Assembly (NCBI RefSeq): GCF_029029505.1 | Contig: NZ_JAKJSD010000003.1 | Location: forward strand, 62,001-126,000 | Length of the DNA: 64,000 nucleotides | Origin: Ancylomarina sp. DW003 | GTDB lineage: Bacteria > Bacteroidota > Bacteroidia > Bacteroidales > Marinifilaceae | Reading direction: 5' to 3' | Shown: positions 43,626 to 51,546 of the stretch, piece by piece | Numbering within the stretch: the stretch's first letter is position 1 | Layout of the letters: the number at the start of each line of letters is the position of its first letter | Made by a program: the position numbers and the translations under genes | Notes under the pieces: generated by a model | The model's database searches: none | What the model was told of the DNA's origin: nothing | Seen by the model: the letters and a program-made list of their open reading frames with translations, nothing else

Positions 43626-43687
43626 ATTTTCGATGAATTATTATTCATCAAATTATTAAAAGCATTATTGTTGTTGAATGATCTCAT
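43613..43687 (-). CDS. Asn-rich leader peptide 1 of asnA
   Basis: A 24-residue frame, ATG at 43687 and TAG at 43613-43615. It begins MRSFNNNNAFNNLMNNNSSK: nine Asn in 24 residues (positions 5-8, 11-12, 15-17). It is preceded by an A-rich stretch (AAAGAATTA) usual for Bacteroidota start regions. It ends 28 bases before terminator 1. Function is inferred as the sensing leader of the attenuator. Confidence 0.8.
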   Translation of the reverse strand: MRSFNNNNAFNNLMNNNSSKMGSL

Positions 43688-43783
43688 TAATTCTTTTGTT
43701 TGTGGCAACTAAACTAGAAAAGATTTTTCGAATAAAAAAATGGCATTTTGATTTTTTCGAAAACAGGAGATGAAGCTATAATA

Positions 43784-44308
43784 TTATTCTTCATCCAAAT
43801 CTTCTTTTTTCAGCTCTGCAATTTGACCTGAATATGAGATATGAGCTTTAGTATCACAGCGAATAATTGTTGATGCCGATTCTTTAGAAAAAACCTCCAT
43901 AATAACCGTGAATGTCTCTTTATCTTTTACATCGAAGGTGTAAGTCACTTTCATTTTTTTATCATTAAGAGTCCACTTTTCATTGAAAATTTCACCTTCA
44001 AAATTCATTCCGCCATCTCCACCATATTCCATTCTATAGGCACGACCAAAGAATGGTAAATCACACTCACTTTTATTTTCAGAAATTTTTAGAAAACCAT
44101 AGTTTGTTGTCAAATCTATAGATCCTCCACCTTGAGGGTAGGCTCTTTCTGCTTCAAATTTGAAAGCTCCATTTTTCATTAATTCAACACATTCTTGATA
44201 GGCTTTCTGTCTTTTGGCTTTTTTTTCCTCTTTTCTTTGCGCAGATACTCCTGTAACAAGAACAATGAGTAGGAGTGAGCTGATTAGTTTTTTTAATATT
44301 GATTTCAT
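43784..44308 (-). CDS. DUF4251 secreted protein
   Basis: A 174-aa protein with a signal peptide (ending VSAQ). The mature part has the DUF4251 layout: KNGAFKFEAERAYPQGGG, the central INLTTNYG-like strand (IDLTTNYGFLKI), FGRAYRMEYGGDGGMNFEG, and a beta-rich end. The domain is widespread in Bacteroidota and of unknown function. It is transcribed in the same direction as asnA, 97 bases upstream of the first asnA leader; an AT-rich imperfect hairpin lies between. Confidence 0.8.
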   Translation of the reverse strand: MKSILKKLISSLLLIVLVTGVSAQRKEEKKAKRQKAYQECVELMKNGAFKFEAERAYPQGGGSIDLTTNYGFLKISENKSECDLPFFGRAYRMEYGGDGGMNFEGEIFNEKWTLNDKKMKVTYTFDVKDKETFTVIMEVFSKESASTIIRCDTKAHISYSGQIAELKKEDLDEE

Positions 44309-44365
44309 AGCTCAGTTTGTTGATTTATACCCCTTAAGATAACCAAAAAACATGCCATAAAAAAG

Positions 44366-44390
44366 CCCATTCAGATTTTATCCGAATGGG
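44366..44390 (-). terminator. Terminator downstream of the TonB receptor operon
   Basis: CCCATTC and GAATGGG form the base of a hairpin with an A-C mismatch; on the minus strand it is followed by a CTTTTTT run. It ends the operon running from 48654 down to 44529. Confidence 0.75.
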
Positions 44391-44528
44391 TAATTATAAT
44401 TAAGTATAAATATTCTCCATGATATATTTGCACCTAACTACTTAGGTTATCTTTTTTATCGAACTAAGAACCTCATAAAAGCAGCTATTTGTCTTGTTGT
44501 AAATGATTCATTAGTATCTGACCAAATT

Positions 44529-47153
44529 TTAGAAATACAATCTAAAAGTCATATTAGGTGTAAACCCTAAAGAAAGTTGTTGTATACGATCAAGTTCATC
44601 TTGTCCGGTGATAGGATTCGTATCTACACGATAGTAAACAGAAACAGGTACTTGTCTGGCGTAGATATTCTGCAAAGAAGCTCCAATTACACCTCGAAAG
44701 TTACTACCTGCTGAAGAAAATCTGTACAATAGAGAAGCATCTAAACGGTGATAAGCAGGTAGTCGAAGGCTGTTAATAGAGCCAAAGTTTATCTCTTTGG
44801 TACTCGTATTAAAACTATCGGCAGGTGTAAAAGGACTACCTGTACGGTACGTCCATCCTAAAGAAAATTCCCAGTTTTTTAGTTCAAGAGTGTTCGATAT
44901 TTTGAAGTTGTGTGTGATATCATTATTTCCTCTAAAAGGAGTACTTTGTAGTTCAGGGAAAGTATATTCTACATCGTTAAAAGTATAGCCTAACCAAACA
45001 CGATAGTTTCTAACCCTTTTTCTTACCAACACATCAAGTCCTACAATATTGCTTTTACCTACCGAAAGATCCTCCGTGGTATTGGTAAAACCATTGGTAA
45101 AAGAGGTTAAACTATCAATTCTTTTCAGATAAGCATCAATGTCTAAAGTCCATCCCTTTGTGTTTACAAAAATTCCGCCCGAAAATTGGAAACTTTCTAA
45201 AACAGGTATTCTTGAATGATCGGAAAGAGTCCAAATACCATTTCCCAGCCTTAATTGAGTGTCTTCAAACTCTATTAATTGACTAATAGGTTGATAGCGT
45301 TTTTCGGCTGTAGCCTTTAATCGCAAAGCCCTGGATAGTGGATATTCGGCATTTATACGTGGTTCAATAAAGAAATCATCTACCAAAGAATAATACGATC
45401 GGCGCACGCCCAGGCTAAGCATACCTTTATTTTTAGGCCTGTACATATATTCTGCATATAGACTATGTGCCTGACTCATATCATCTTTTTTTACATTAAA
45501 ATCTCTGGTATCGTCAGGTAAAGGAATATCCTCTTCATCATCCGGATCTATGTCATTGTCACCTGCTTCATCTCTGAATAATTGATAGAATACATTTGTT
45601 TTGGAATACTGATAACCTGCTTTAATGGCACTAAGTGTTGATAAGTCGTAGGTAAAATTCACATCTGCTCCGAAATCTTCTACCGTATTTCTCCTTATAT
45701 TTTCTTCCTCAATCAATAAATCTTCGGTTATTTTATTGTTATAGTCGCTGTCGAGATTTGAATAGTAGGCTTTTAAGGAGTGATGAAACTTTTCAGATCT
45801 GGTTCCCAGCCACGAAAAACTTGCGCCTTGTTTTTCAACAACCAGTTTATCAGAGGTCAAATCTTCGTCATCCCTTATCGAAAAATCTAAATCATTATTT
45901 GTGAAAAGACCACTAATGGCAATATTATCATTCTCTGAAGGTTGAATAATTAATTTTGCACTTCCATCGTAGAAGAAGAATTCATCTTTTCCCACATTTT
46001 CAGCAAAATCATCATCGTCATCTTCTTCAATTACTTGACCGATGTTGTTACTAATTATTTTGGTGTTTTGAAATACTTTTTCAGAAAGGGCGTCAAAAGT
46101 TGGTGTTTGTAACATATCTGTATAAGACCGCCTTGCCGAAACTATCAGTCCGACACTTTTGCCCAAAGGTGCTTTAAAAAAAGCATCACCATGTGTACCG
46201 TTAATACCAATTCCTCCCTCTGTAGATTGAGGAACATTTTTATCACTCGAAATGTCTATAACTCCTGATATGCGATCACCATACTCCGGGCTGGCACCGC
46301 CTTTATAAATTTTAGCAGTTTCGGTAATATAAGGGTTGATTGCCGAAATCATACCAAAGAAATGTCCTGTGTTATACATTTTTATTCCATCAAAATAAAT
46401 CAGGTTTTGATCGGGGGAACCACCACGAATTTGAATGCCGGATGCAGATTCATCTAAGCTTGAAATTCCGGGAATTAATTGTAAACTTTGAAATATATCA
46501 GGCTCTACCAAACCTGGTAAAATACCTAACTTATCACTTGTTAAAGTAAAAGACCCATCAACATTTTTATCAATTCCTTTTGTTACATATTCAACTAAAA
46601 CCACTTCGTGAAGCGAGTGTGCTTGAGCTTGCAAGAAAAGGTTTTTGCAGTCATCTGTTTTAATGTTGGAAGCATCTACCTCCAAATTAGTATAGCCCAA
46701 ATATTGAATAGTAACTACAGCTTGTGGTTCTACCTTTTTTATTTGGAAAAAGCCGTTATTGTCAGAAGTCGTACCAAGATATGTCCCTTTTACAAAAATG
46801 GTGGCAAATGGTAATGGCTCTTTGGTTTCGGCATCGAAAAGATAACCACAAACATTAATTTCTTTAGAAGGTACACTGATTATAATTTGAGTGTCAGAAA
46901 TTTTTTCAAACTTAAGATTTGTTAGGTTTCTTAATTCAGATAATAACTGTGCTCTCGATATAGAGCTATTTATTAATGTTATGAATTTATCTTTTACAAC
47001 CTCCTCGCTGTAAGAAAATAGGAAGCCTGTTTTTTCTTCTACATTTGTCAATACCTCTTTAAGAGGTTTTAGTTTATAGTTGACTGAAATAGTTTCTTGA
47101 GAAAAAGCGCTAAAGGTGATAAATATAAATGCTAAAAAGATCAGTTTTTTCAT
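44529..47153 (-). CDS. TonB-dependent receptor with STN signalling domain
   Basis: An 874-aa outer membrane receptor. After a signal peptide (ending FSQ) comes an STN domain (about 20-100), which signals to the FecR anti-sigma factor, then a carboxypeptidase-regulatory-like domain (about 110-190, CGYLFDAETKEPLPFATIFV), a plug (about 215-310, IQIRGGSPDQNLIYFDGI) and a beta-barrel ending in F. It takes up an unknown ligand; the acidic middle (EEDDDDD) is unusual. Third gene of the sigma-anti-sigma-receptor operon, 12 bases after fecR. Confidence 0.9.
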   Translation of the reverse strand: MKKLIFLAFIFITFSAFSQETISVNYKLKPLKEVLTNVEEKTGFLFSYSEEVVKDKFITLINSSISRAQLLSELRNLTNLKFEKISDTQIIISVPSKEINVCGYLFDAETKEPLPFATIFVKGTYLGTTSDNNGFFQIKKVEPQAVVTIQYLGYTNLEVDASNIKTDDCKNLFLQAQAHSLHEVVLVEYVTKGIDKNVDGSFTLTSDKLGILPGLVEPDIFQSLQLIPGISSLDESASGIQIRGGSPDQNLIYFDGIKMYNTGHFFGMISAINPYITETAKIYKGGASPEYGDRISGVIDISSDKNVPQSTEGGIGINGTHGDAFFKAPLGKSVGLIVSARRSYTDMLQTPTFDALSEKVFQNTKIISNNIGQVIEEDDDDDFAENVGKDEFFFYDGSAKLIIQPSENDNIAISGLFTNNDLDFSIRDDEDLTSDKLVVEKQGASFSWLGTRSEKFHHSLKAYYSNLDSDYNNKITEDLLIEEENIRRNTVEDFGADVNFTYDLSTLSAIKAGYQYSKTNVFYQLFRDEAGDNDIDPDDEEDIPLPDDTRDFNVKKDDMSQAHSLYAEYMYRPKNKGMLSLGVRRSYYSLVDDFFIEPRINAEYPLSRALRLKATAEKRYQPISQLIEFEDTQLRLGNGIWTLSDHSRIPVLESFQFSGGIFVNTKGWTLDIDAYLKRIDSLTSFTNGFTNTTEDLSVGKSNIVGLDVLVRKRVRNYRVWLGYTFNDVEYTFPELQSTPFRGNNDITHNFKISNTLELKNWEFSLGWTYRTGSPFTPADSFNTSTKEINFGSINSLRLPAYHRLDASLLYRFSSAGSNFRGVIGASLQNIYARQVPVSVYYRVDTNPITGQDELDRIQQLSLGFTPNMTFRLYF

Positions 47154-47165
47154 AGTTAAATGATT

Positions 47166-48086
47166 TTAGGGGACTGATAAGAGTTTTAGTATTTTTCTGT
47201 TGTTGGTTAATTCATATTCAATACCCATTGGCACGAATATTATTTTCAGAGTCATATCAAGTTTATTGTATGTAAAGCTTCCTGTAAAACGTTTAGAAAC
47301 GTCAACACCTTGATTTTCTATTGTAATATTATATTGAATTTGTAATTCGTTGAGAACTTCACTTAAAGGAACATTGTTAAAGCTGCTTCGTCCACTGATC
47401 CATGAAGGTGACTTATTCTCAATTGTTCCTTTTTCAAAAACATCTTCTATTAATTTAATAGCATTGCCTTTGGTCAGAATTGTTTTTTCTTTGGTTGTAA
47501 TGGCTTCAAATTGAACCTTGCCTTGGTAGCAAGTCAGTTCAAAAATATTTGCTCTGGTCTTAATATTAAATTGTGTGCCCAGTACGGAAACTGTCCCGGA
47601 AGAGGTTGCCACCGTAAAGCCTTCGCCTTTTTCCACGTTAAAATAGCCTTCGCCCTGCAAGTTTACTTTTTTGTTATTTTTCCAGAAAAAGCGTGCATGG
47701 GTAAGTTGCGATTGTGCATTTAACTGTACTTCAGTTCCGTTAGGTAAAGTTACAGCTAACTGTTGGCCAAAGCCTGTTTCATATTTTACCTCATTAAAGA
47801 AAAAACCAAGAATCAATATAACTGAGGCTGCTACTGAAGCAATATAAAGAAATGGTTTTAAGCTAATAAGTTTTCCTTTTTTTGATTTTGATTCACCGAT
47901 CTGATTCTTAATCTTAAGGCGTAGAGCTTCTTTGTCAAAATCAGGTTTTTCAAACCGATTTAAACCTTTTACAATCTCCTGATAATCTTTAAATTCAGAT
48001 GATTGTTCAAATTCGGAATGCTCTTCAGGAGTAAGAGATCTCGCTAACCAACGGGCCAATATAGTATCATCTTTTTCTTCAAACAT
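47166..48086 (-). CDS. FecR-family anti-sigma factor
   Basis: A 306-aa protein with a cytoplasmic N-terminus, one membrane helix (about 80-100, FLYIASVAASVILILGFFF) and a periplasmic FecR domain (VKYETGFGQQLAVTLPNGTE, then GEGYFNVEKGEGFTVATSSG) followed by a C-terminal STN-like domain (VPLSEVLNELQIQYNITIEN). It holds the ECF sigma factor until the receptor signals. Its start lies 23 bases after the ECF-type promoter element, which sits between it and the sigma gene. Confidence 0.9.
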   Translation of the reverse strand: MFEEKDDTILARWLARSLTPEEHSEFEQSSEFKDYQEIVKGLNRFEKPDFDKEALRLKIKNQIGESKSKKGKLISLKPFLYIASVAASVILILGFFFNEVKYETGFGQQLAVTLPNGTEVQLNAQSQLTHARFFWKNNKKVNLQGEGYFNVEKGEGFTVATSSGTVSVLGTQFNIKTRANIFELTCYQGKVQFEAITTKEKTILTKGNAIKLIEDVFEKGTIENKSPSWISGRSSFNNVPLSEVLNELQIQYNITIENQGVDVSKRFTGSFTYNKLDMTLKIIFVPMGIEYELTNNRKILKLLSVP

Positions 48087-48108
48087 TTTTTTTAGTATAA
48101 TTCATTTA

Positions 48109-48140
48109 TAGAACAGGTGACTTTAAAATCACCCTACCCC
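48109..48140 (-). promoter_or_regulatory. ECF-type promoter element before fecR
   Basis: Minus strand: GGGGTAGGGT, 14 bases, CTGTTCTA. It is identical in spacing to the three plus-strand copies and ends 23 bases before the fecR start. It gives the sigma factor a way to boost its own anti-sigma factor and receptor. Confidence 0.8.
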
Positions 48141-48141
48141 T

Positions 48142-48654
48142 TTATATGTTTTTTACGATTTTACGCATTTTAACCAATGCTTTGTGCATGCGTTTTTCTA
48201 TTGCCTTTTGCGATACATTTAGCATTTCAGCAATTTCTTTATAACTTTTTTTATCTATTCTATTTAAAAGGAATACTTCTCGTTGCCCATCGGGAAGAGC
48301 ATCTATTGCTGATTGAAGCTTTTCCATAAATTCGTCCTCTTCAATTTTATATTCGGGAGTTTCATTATCAGCAGATCTTTGAGGCTCCTTGGCATACCTT
48401 AATACAATTTTTTTATGTGCAACCTGATTGTAAAATTCATTTTTTGCTGTAGCATACAGAAATGCTTTGGCTTTTTCGAAAAGTACTTTTTTGCAATTAT
48501 TCCATAATTTAATAAAGGCATTCTGTACCAAATCTTCTGCTTGTTGAATATCTCGACATTGATAGTATAGATAATTGCGAAGGGATTCCGAGTTCATATT
48601 AAAAATTTGATTGAAAATGCTTTCAGTACAAATTGATTTTTTTGTGTCCTCCAT
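48142..48654 (-). CDS. ECF RNA polymerase sigma factor (FecI-like)
   Basis: A 170-aa sigma-70 family protein. Region 2 (about 20-90) reads SLRNYLYYQCRDIQQAEDLV and region 4 (about 115-165) is a helix-turn-helix (SYKEIAEMLNVSQKAIEKRM). It starts the operon sigma-fecR-TonB receptor. It is the likely reader of the GGGGTAGGGT-N14-CTGYYCTA elements (inference). No such element precedes its own gene, so it is not simply autoactivated; the divergent gene 48730 shares the 75-base gap. Confidence 0.9.
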   Translation of the reverse strand: MEDTKKSICTESIFNQIFNMNSESLRNYLYYQCRDIQQAEDLVQNAFIKLWNNCKKVLFEKAKAFLYATAKNEFYNQVAHKKIVLRYAKEPQRSADNETPEYKIEEDEFMEKLQSAIDALPDGQREVFLLNRIDKKSYKEIAEMLNVSQKAIEKRMHKALVKMRKIVKNI

Positions 48655-48669
48655 GCAAAATATTTTTTA

Positions 48670-48701
48670 GGGGTAGGGTAAAAAAGTTTTTACCTGTTCT
48701 A
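48670..48701 (+). promoter_or_regulatory. ECF-type promoter element before transglutaminase-7TM gene
   Basis: GGGGTAGGGT (48670-48679), 14 bases, CTGTTCTA (48694-48701). The start codon follows 28 bases later. One of four matching copies. Confidence 0.8.
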
Positions 48702-48729
48702 CTCACAAAATAACAAAAATTTAATTGAT

Positions 48730-50307
48730 ATGAACTCAAACTCCTATTTTCGTATTACAATTATGGCAATATTGTTTTTCGCATTAGTCTCTGTATTATT
48801 AAAAGGGTTAACTATACGTAAACACTTGGATAACTTTTATGCCGAAGAGGTATATAATATTACTTATAAATACTTCTTTAAAACCAACGAAGGAAAAACC
48901 TTTGTGAGAGCTTTTTTGCCTAAAAATAACAATCGTCAGCGCATAACCGCCGAAGCTTTTGAAGGAAGTAAGGGGTTAATATTTGAAAAAAGAAACGACA
49001 AGAACAATTTAAAAGGTGTATGGCTTAGTGATCAGGAACATAAATTCAAAAGTATTGATTACAGCTTCACTTTTGAAGGCAAATCAAAAACAATTAGTAT
49101 CCCAGACAGCTTTAAATCTCCAACTGCTAAGTATAATAATTTTCTTGAAGCATCTGAATACATAGAATCTAATGACTCTCAGATTGACAGTGTTGCTAAG
49201 AGTTTGATTGTAAATGCCGAAAATGACAAGCAAAAAATCAAACTTATTTTCAATTTTGTGTATGAAATCCCTAAAGCACCAATTATCACTCTTACAGATG
49301 CTGTTACAGTGCTACAACAGAATCGCGCTTCCTGTAATGGCAAAAGTCGTTTGTTTGTTGCATTAGCCCGAAACTTAGGTTACCCAGCCCGAATTAAAGG
49401 GGGAATTATTCTTGAAGAAATAGACAAACGTACTTCACATGTTTGGGCTGAGATTAATATTAATGATGAATGGGTCCCATTTGATGCATTGAATAAGCAT
49501 TTTGCTCATTTACCGGCTAATTACCTGGAATTATACGAAGGTGATGAATTCTTGATCACTCGTACACCAAACATTAGCTTCGATTATACTTATGAAATTA
49601 AGCAGCGTAGCAATATTCCATTCCTAAAGGCAAGTGTAAGCGATGTTAGCGAAATTGTACCTCTAACTCTTCTTGGATTGGTAGAAAAAAAGATTATCTC
49701 TAAAAGTGCTCTAATGTTATTGTTAATGCTTCCTATTGGTGGGTTGTTGGTCGCTTTTTTGAGAAATGTAGTGGGACTACGAACTTTTGGTGTATTCCTT
49801 CCTGTATTAATTGCTTTCTCTTTACAAGAAACGGGTTATGTTACAGGCATGTTACTGTTTGTTTTCTTAATTCTTTTTGTAGGCGTTATTTCAAGACCAT
49901 TCAGTAAACTGGGGTTATTACACACACCTAAATTGGTTATTTCATTAAGCTTAATGGTTTTGGTAATGATTATGGGGTCTTATATAGGACTGAAAGCAAA
50001 TATTATGTGGTTAACAGCATTCACTTTTTTTCCAACAATTATTTTAACCATTTCAGCAGAGCGATTTTCAACACTTATTCTCGAAGATGGTTTTCAGAAA
50101 GCAACAGGTACTTTATTTCAAACACTGATAGCTGTAAGCTTTTGTTACTTCATGCTCTCCAGTCAGTGGTTGTCGTCTATCACCATGCTATTTCCGGAGT
50201 TCTTACTTGTTATCGTAATTCTGGCAATGCTATTAGGAAGATATATTGGTTTGCGGTGGACAGAATTAATCCGATTCAGGTCTATATTAAATGCTAAGAC
50301 GATATAA
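48730..50307 (+). CDS. Transglutaminase-7TM membrane protein
   Basis: A 525-aa protein: one N-terminal helix, a periplasmic region, a transglutaminase-like domain, and a C-terminal 7TM block (about 325-500). The transglutaminase triad is intact: C202 in RASCNGKSR, H237 in TSHVWAEI and D252 in WVPFDAL. Family members in proteobacteria, often called inactive transglutaminase fused to 7TM (UUP1 type), sit next to an ATP-grasp ligase-like gene as here. A periplasmic peptide-linking or peptidase role coupled to membrane signalling is plausible. Its own ECF-type promoter precedes it; a terminator follows at 50361. Confidence 0.85.
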   Translation: MNSNSYFRITIMAILFFALVSVLLKGLTIRKHLDNFYAEEVYNITYKYFFKTNEGKTFVRAFLPKNNNRQRITAEAFEGSKGLIFEKRNDKNNLKGVWLSDQEHKFKSIDYSFTFEGKSKTISIPDSFKSPTAKYNNFLEASEYIESNDSQIDSVAKSLIVNAENDKQKIKLIFNFVYEIPKAPIITLTDAVTVLQQNRASCNGKSRLFVALARNLGYPARIKGGIILEEIDKRTSHVWAEININDEWVPFDALNKHFAHLPANYLELYEGDEFLITRTPNISFDYTYEIKQRSNIPFLKASVSDVSEIVPLTLLGLVEKKIISKSALMLLLMLPIGGLLVAFLRNVVGLRTFGVFLPVLIAFSLQETGYVTGMLLFVFLILFVGVISRPFSKLGLLHTPKLVISLSLMVLVMIMGSYIGLKANIMWLTAFTFFPTIILTISAERFSTLILEDGFQKATGTLFQTLIAVSFCYFMLSSQWLSSITMLFPEFLLVIVILAMLLGRYIGLRWTELIRFRSILNAKTI

Positions 50308-50360
50308 TCACGTTGTTTAAGTTATTCTTATAAGGAATTTAGTGAGTATTAAAATTTGAG

Positions 50361-50403
50361 AATCAAGTATCAAGACAAATGTGTTTTTTCTTGATACTTG
50401 ATT
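50361..50403 (+). terminator. Terminator of the transglutaminase-7TM gene
   Basis: AATCAAGTATCAAGA and TCTTGATACTTGATT pair perfectly over 15 bp with a 13-base loop, followed by a T-run. It separates the gene from the ATP-grasp gene, which has its own promoter element. Confidence 0.85.
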
Positions 50404-50517
50404 TTTTTTAGTAGCCTAAGGATTGAACCTATCAGATTTGGGTAATAAGCCGACTGTTCAAAATTGGAATCAATCCTTTTTCTGAAAAGCTCATTATTTA
50501 AATAAAAAAATGTGCAG

Positions 50518-50549
50518 GGGGTAGGGTAATTGTAAAATCGACTGTCCTA
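50518..50549 (+). promoter_or_regulatory. ECF-type promoter element before ATP-grasp gene
   Basis: GGGGTAGGGT (50518-50527), 14 bases, CTGTCCTA (50542-50549); the start codon is 26 bases later. Confidence 0.8.
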
Positions 50550-50575
50550 TACACAGAAACCAAAAACGATACGTT

Positions 50576-51448
50576 ATGCTACAGAAACTATTTAGAATAA
50601 GCAATCCCAAAGGCGTAATGGGGCTAAATAAGAGAAATATAGAATTGATTTATGCCCACAACCGTCGTGAAGACTATCATTTAGCAGATGATAAAGTGCG
50701 AAGTAAGGAGATTCTACATGACAAGGCTATTTCTTGTGCTGAAACTTATGCTGTTATCACAAATATAAAGGACATTAAAAAAATGTGGGCAAAATGTGAA
50801 AAGCACCAAGCAATGGCTATAAAACCATCTAACGGATTTGGTGGAGAAGGCATAAAGATTCTTAAAAAAGACGAACAAGATAATTGGATTAGTAGTGGGA
50901 GAAAAATATCAGAAGATGAAATATTCAGACACATTACAAGTATAATATCAGGCTTGTATTCCATGAGTTCCAACGATAGTTGTTTAATCGAAGAATGTAT
51001 TGTGCCACATCCTTTCTTTGCCGAAATTTATGGCGATGGCGTACCTGATTTTCGTGTTATTACATTAAAAAATAAGCCTATAATGGCAATGTTGCGTATG
51101 CCGACTTCAAAATCTGACGGCAAAGCTAACTTGCACCAAAATGGCGTAGGTATTGGGGTTGATATGGAAAAGGGAACACTTACCCAAGTATATGACGGCA
51201 AACGCTATACACAGCATCATCCTGATAATCCAGCTATAATTTTGGGTAAGAACATTCCTTTTTGGAATGAGATAATGGCACTATCTATAGCCACCTCAAA
51301 AGCATTTCCGCTAAATTTCTTAGGTATTGATGTTGTGATTGATCGAAAAAAAGGGCCTCAAATAATGGAAGTAAATGTACGCTCGGGATTAGGTATCCAA
51401 TTGGTTAATAAACGTGGATTGGAAGAAGCCATAGCAGAGCATTTTTAG
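50576..51448 (+). CDS. ATP-grasp protein, alpha-L-glutamate ligase-like
   Basis: A 290-aa protein of the sugar-transfer-associated/alpha-L-glutamate-ligase-like ATP-grasp family. Visible motifs: MAIKPSNGFGGEGIKIL (ATP-binding Lys and glycine loop), CLIEECIVPH, PDFRVITLKNKPIMAMLRMP, and the metal-binding end QIMEVNVRSGLG. Such enzymes join a carboxylate to an amine with ATP. It pairs with the transglutaminase-7TM gene upstream, a recurrent neighbour, and each has its own ECF-type promoter. Confidence 0.85.
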   Translation: MLQKLFRISNPKGVMGLNKRNIELIYAHNRREDYHLADDKVRSKEILHDKAISCAETYAVITNIKDIKKMWAKCEKHQAMAIKPSNGFGGEGIKILKKDEQDNWISSGRKISEDEIFRHITSIISGLYSMSSNDSCLIEECIVPHPFFAEIYGDGVPDFRVITLKNKPIMAMLRMPTSKSDGKANLHQNGVGIGVDMEKGTLTQVYDGKRYTQHHPDNPAIILGKNIPFWNEIMALSIATSKAFPLNFLGIDVVIDRKKGPQIMEVNVRSGLGIQLVNKRGLEEAIAEHF

Positions 51449-51489
51449 AAATATTTAATCCTATCCCAATACGATTAAAAAATGGCAGA

Positions 51490-51521
51490 GGGGTAGGGTA
51501 ATTATAAAGTTAGCTGCTCTA
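51490..51521 (+). promoter_or_regulatory. ECF-type promoter element before beta-barrel gene
   Basis: GGGGTAGGGT (51490-51499), 14 bases, CTGCTCTA (51514-51521); the start codon is 25 bases later. Confidence 0.8.
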
Positions 51522-51546
51522 TATACAGAAACCAAAAAATAAAAAA

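Noticed and set aside
43427-43687. A T-box or metabolite riboswitch upstream of asnA
   Set aside because: No T-box signature is visible, and both hairpins are explained by short Asn-rich leaders with matching antiterminators.
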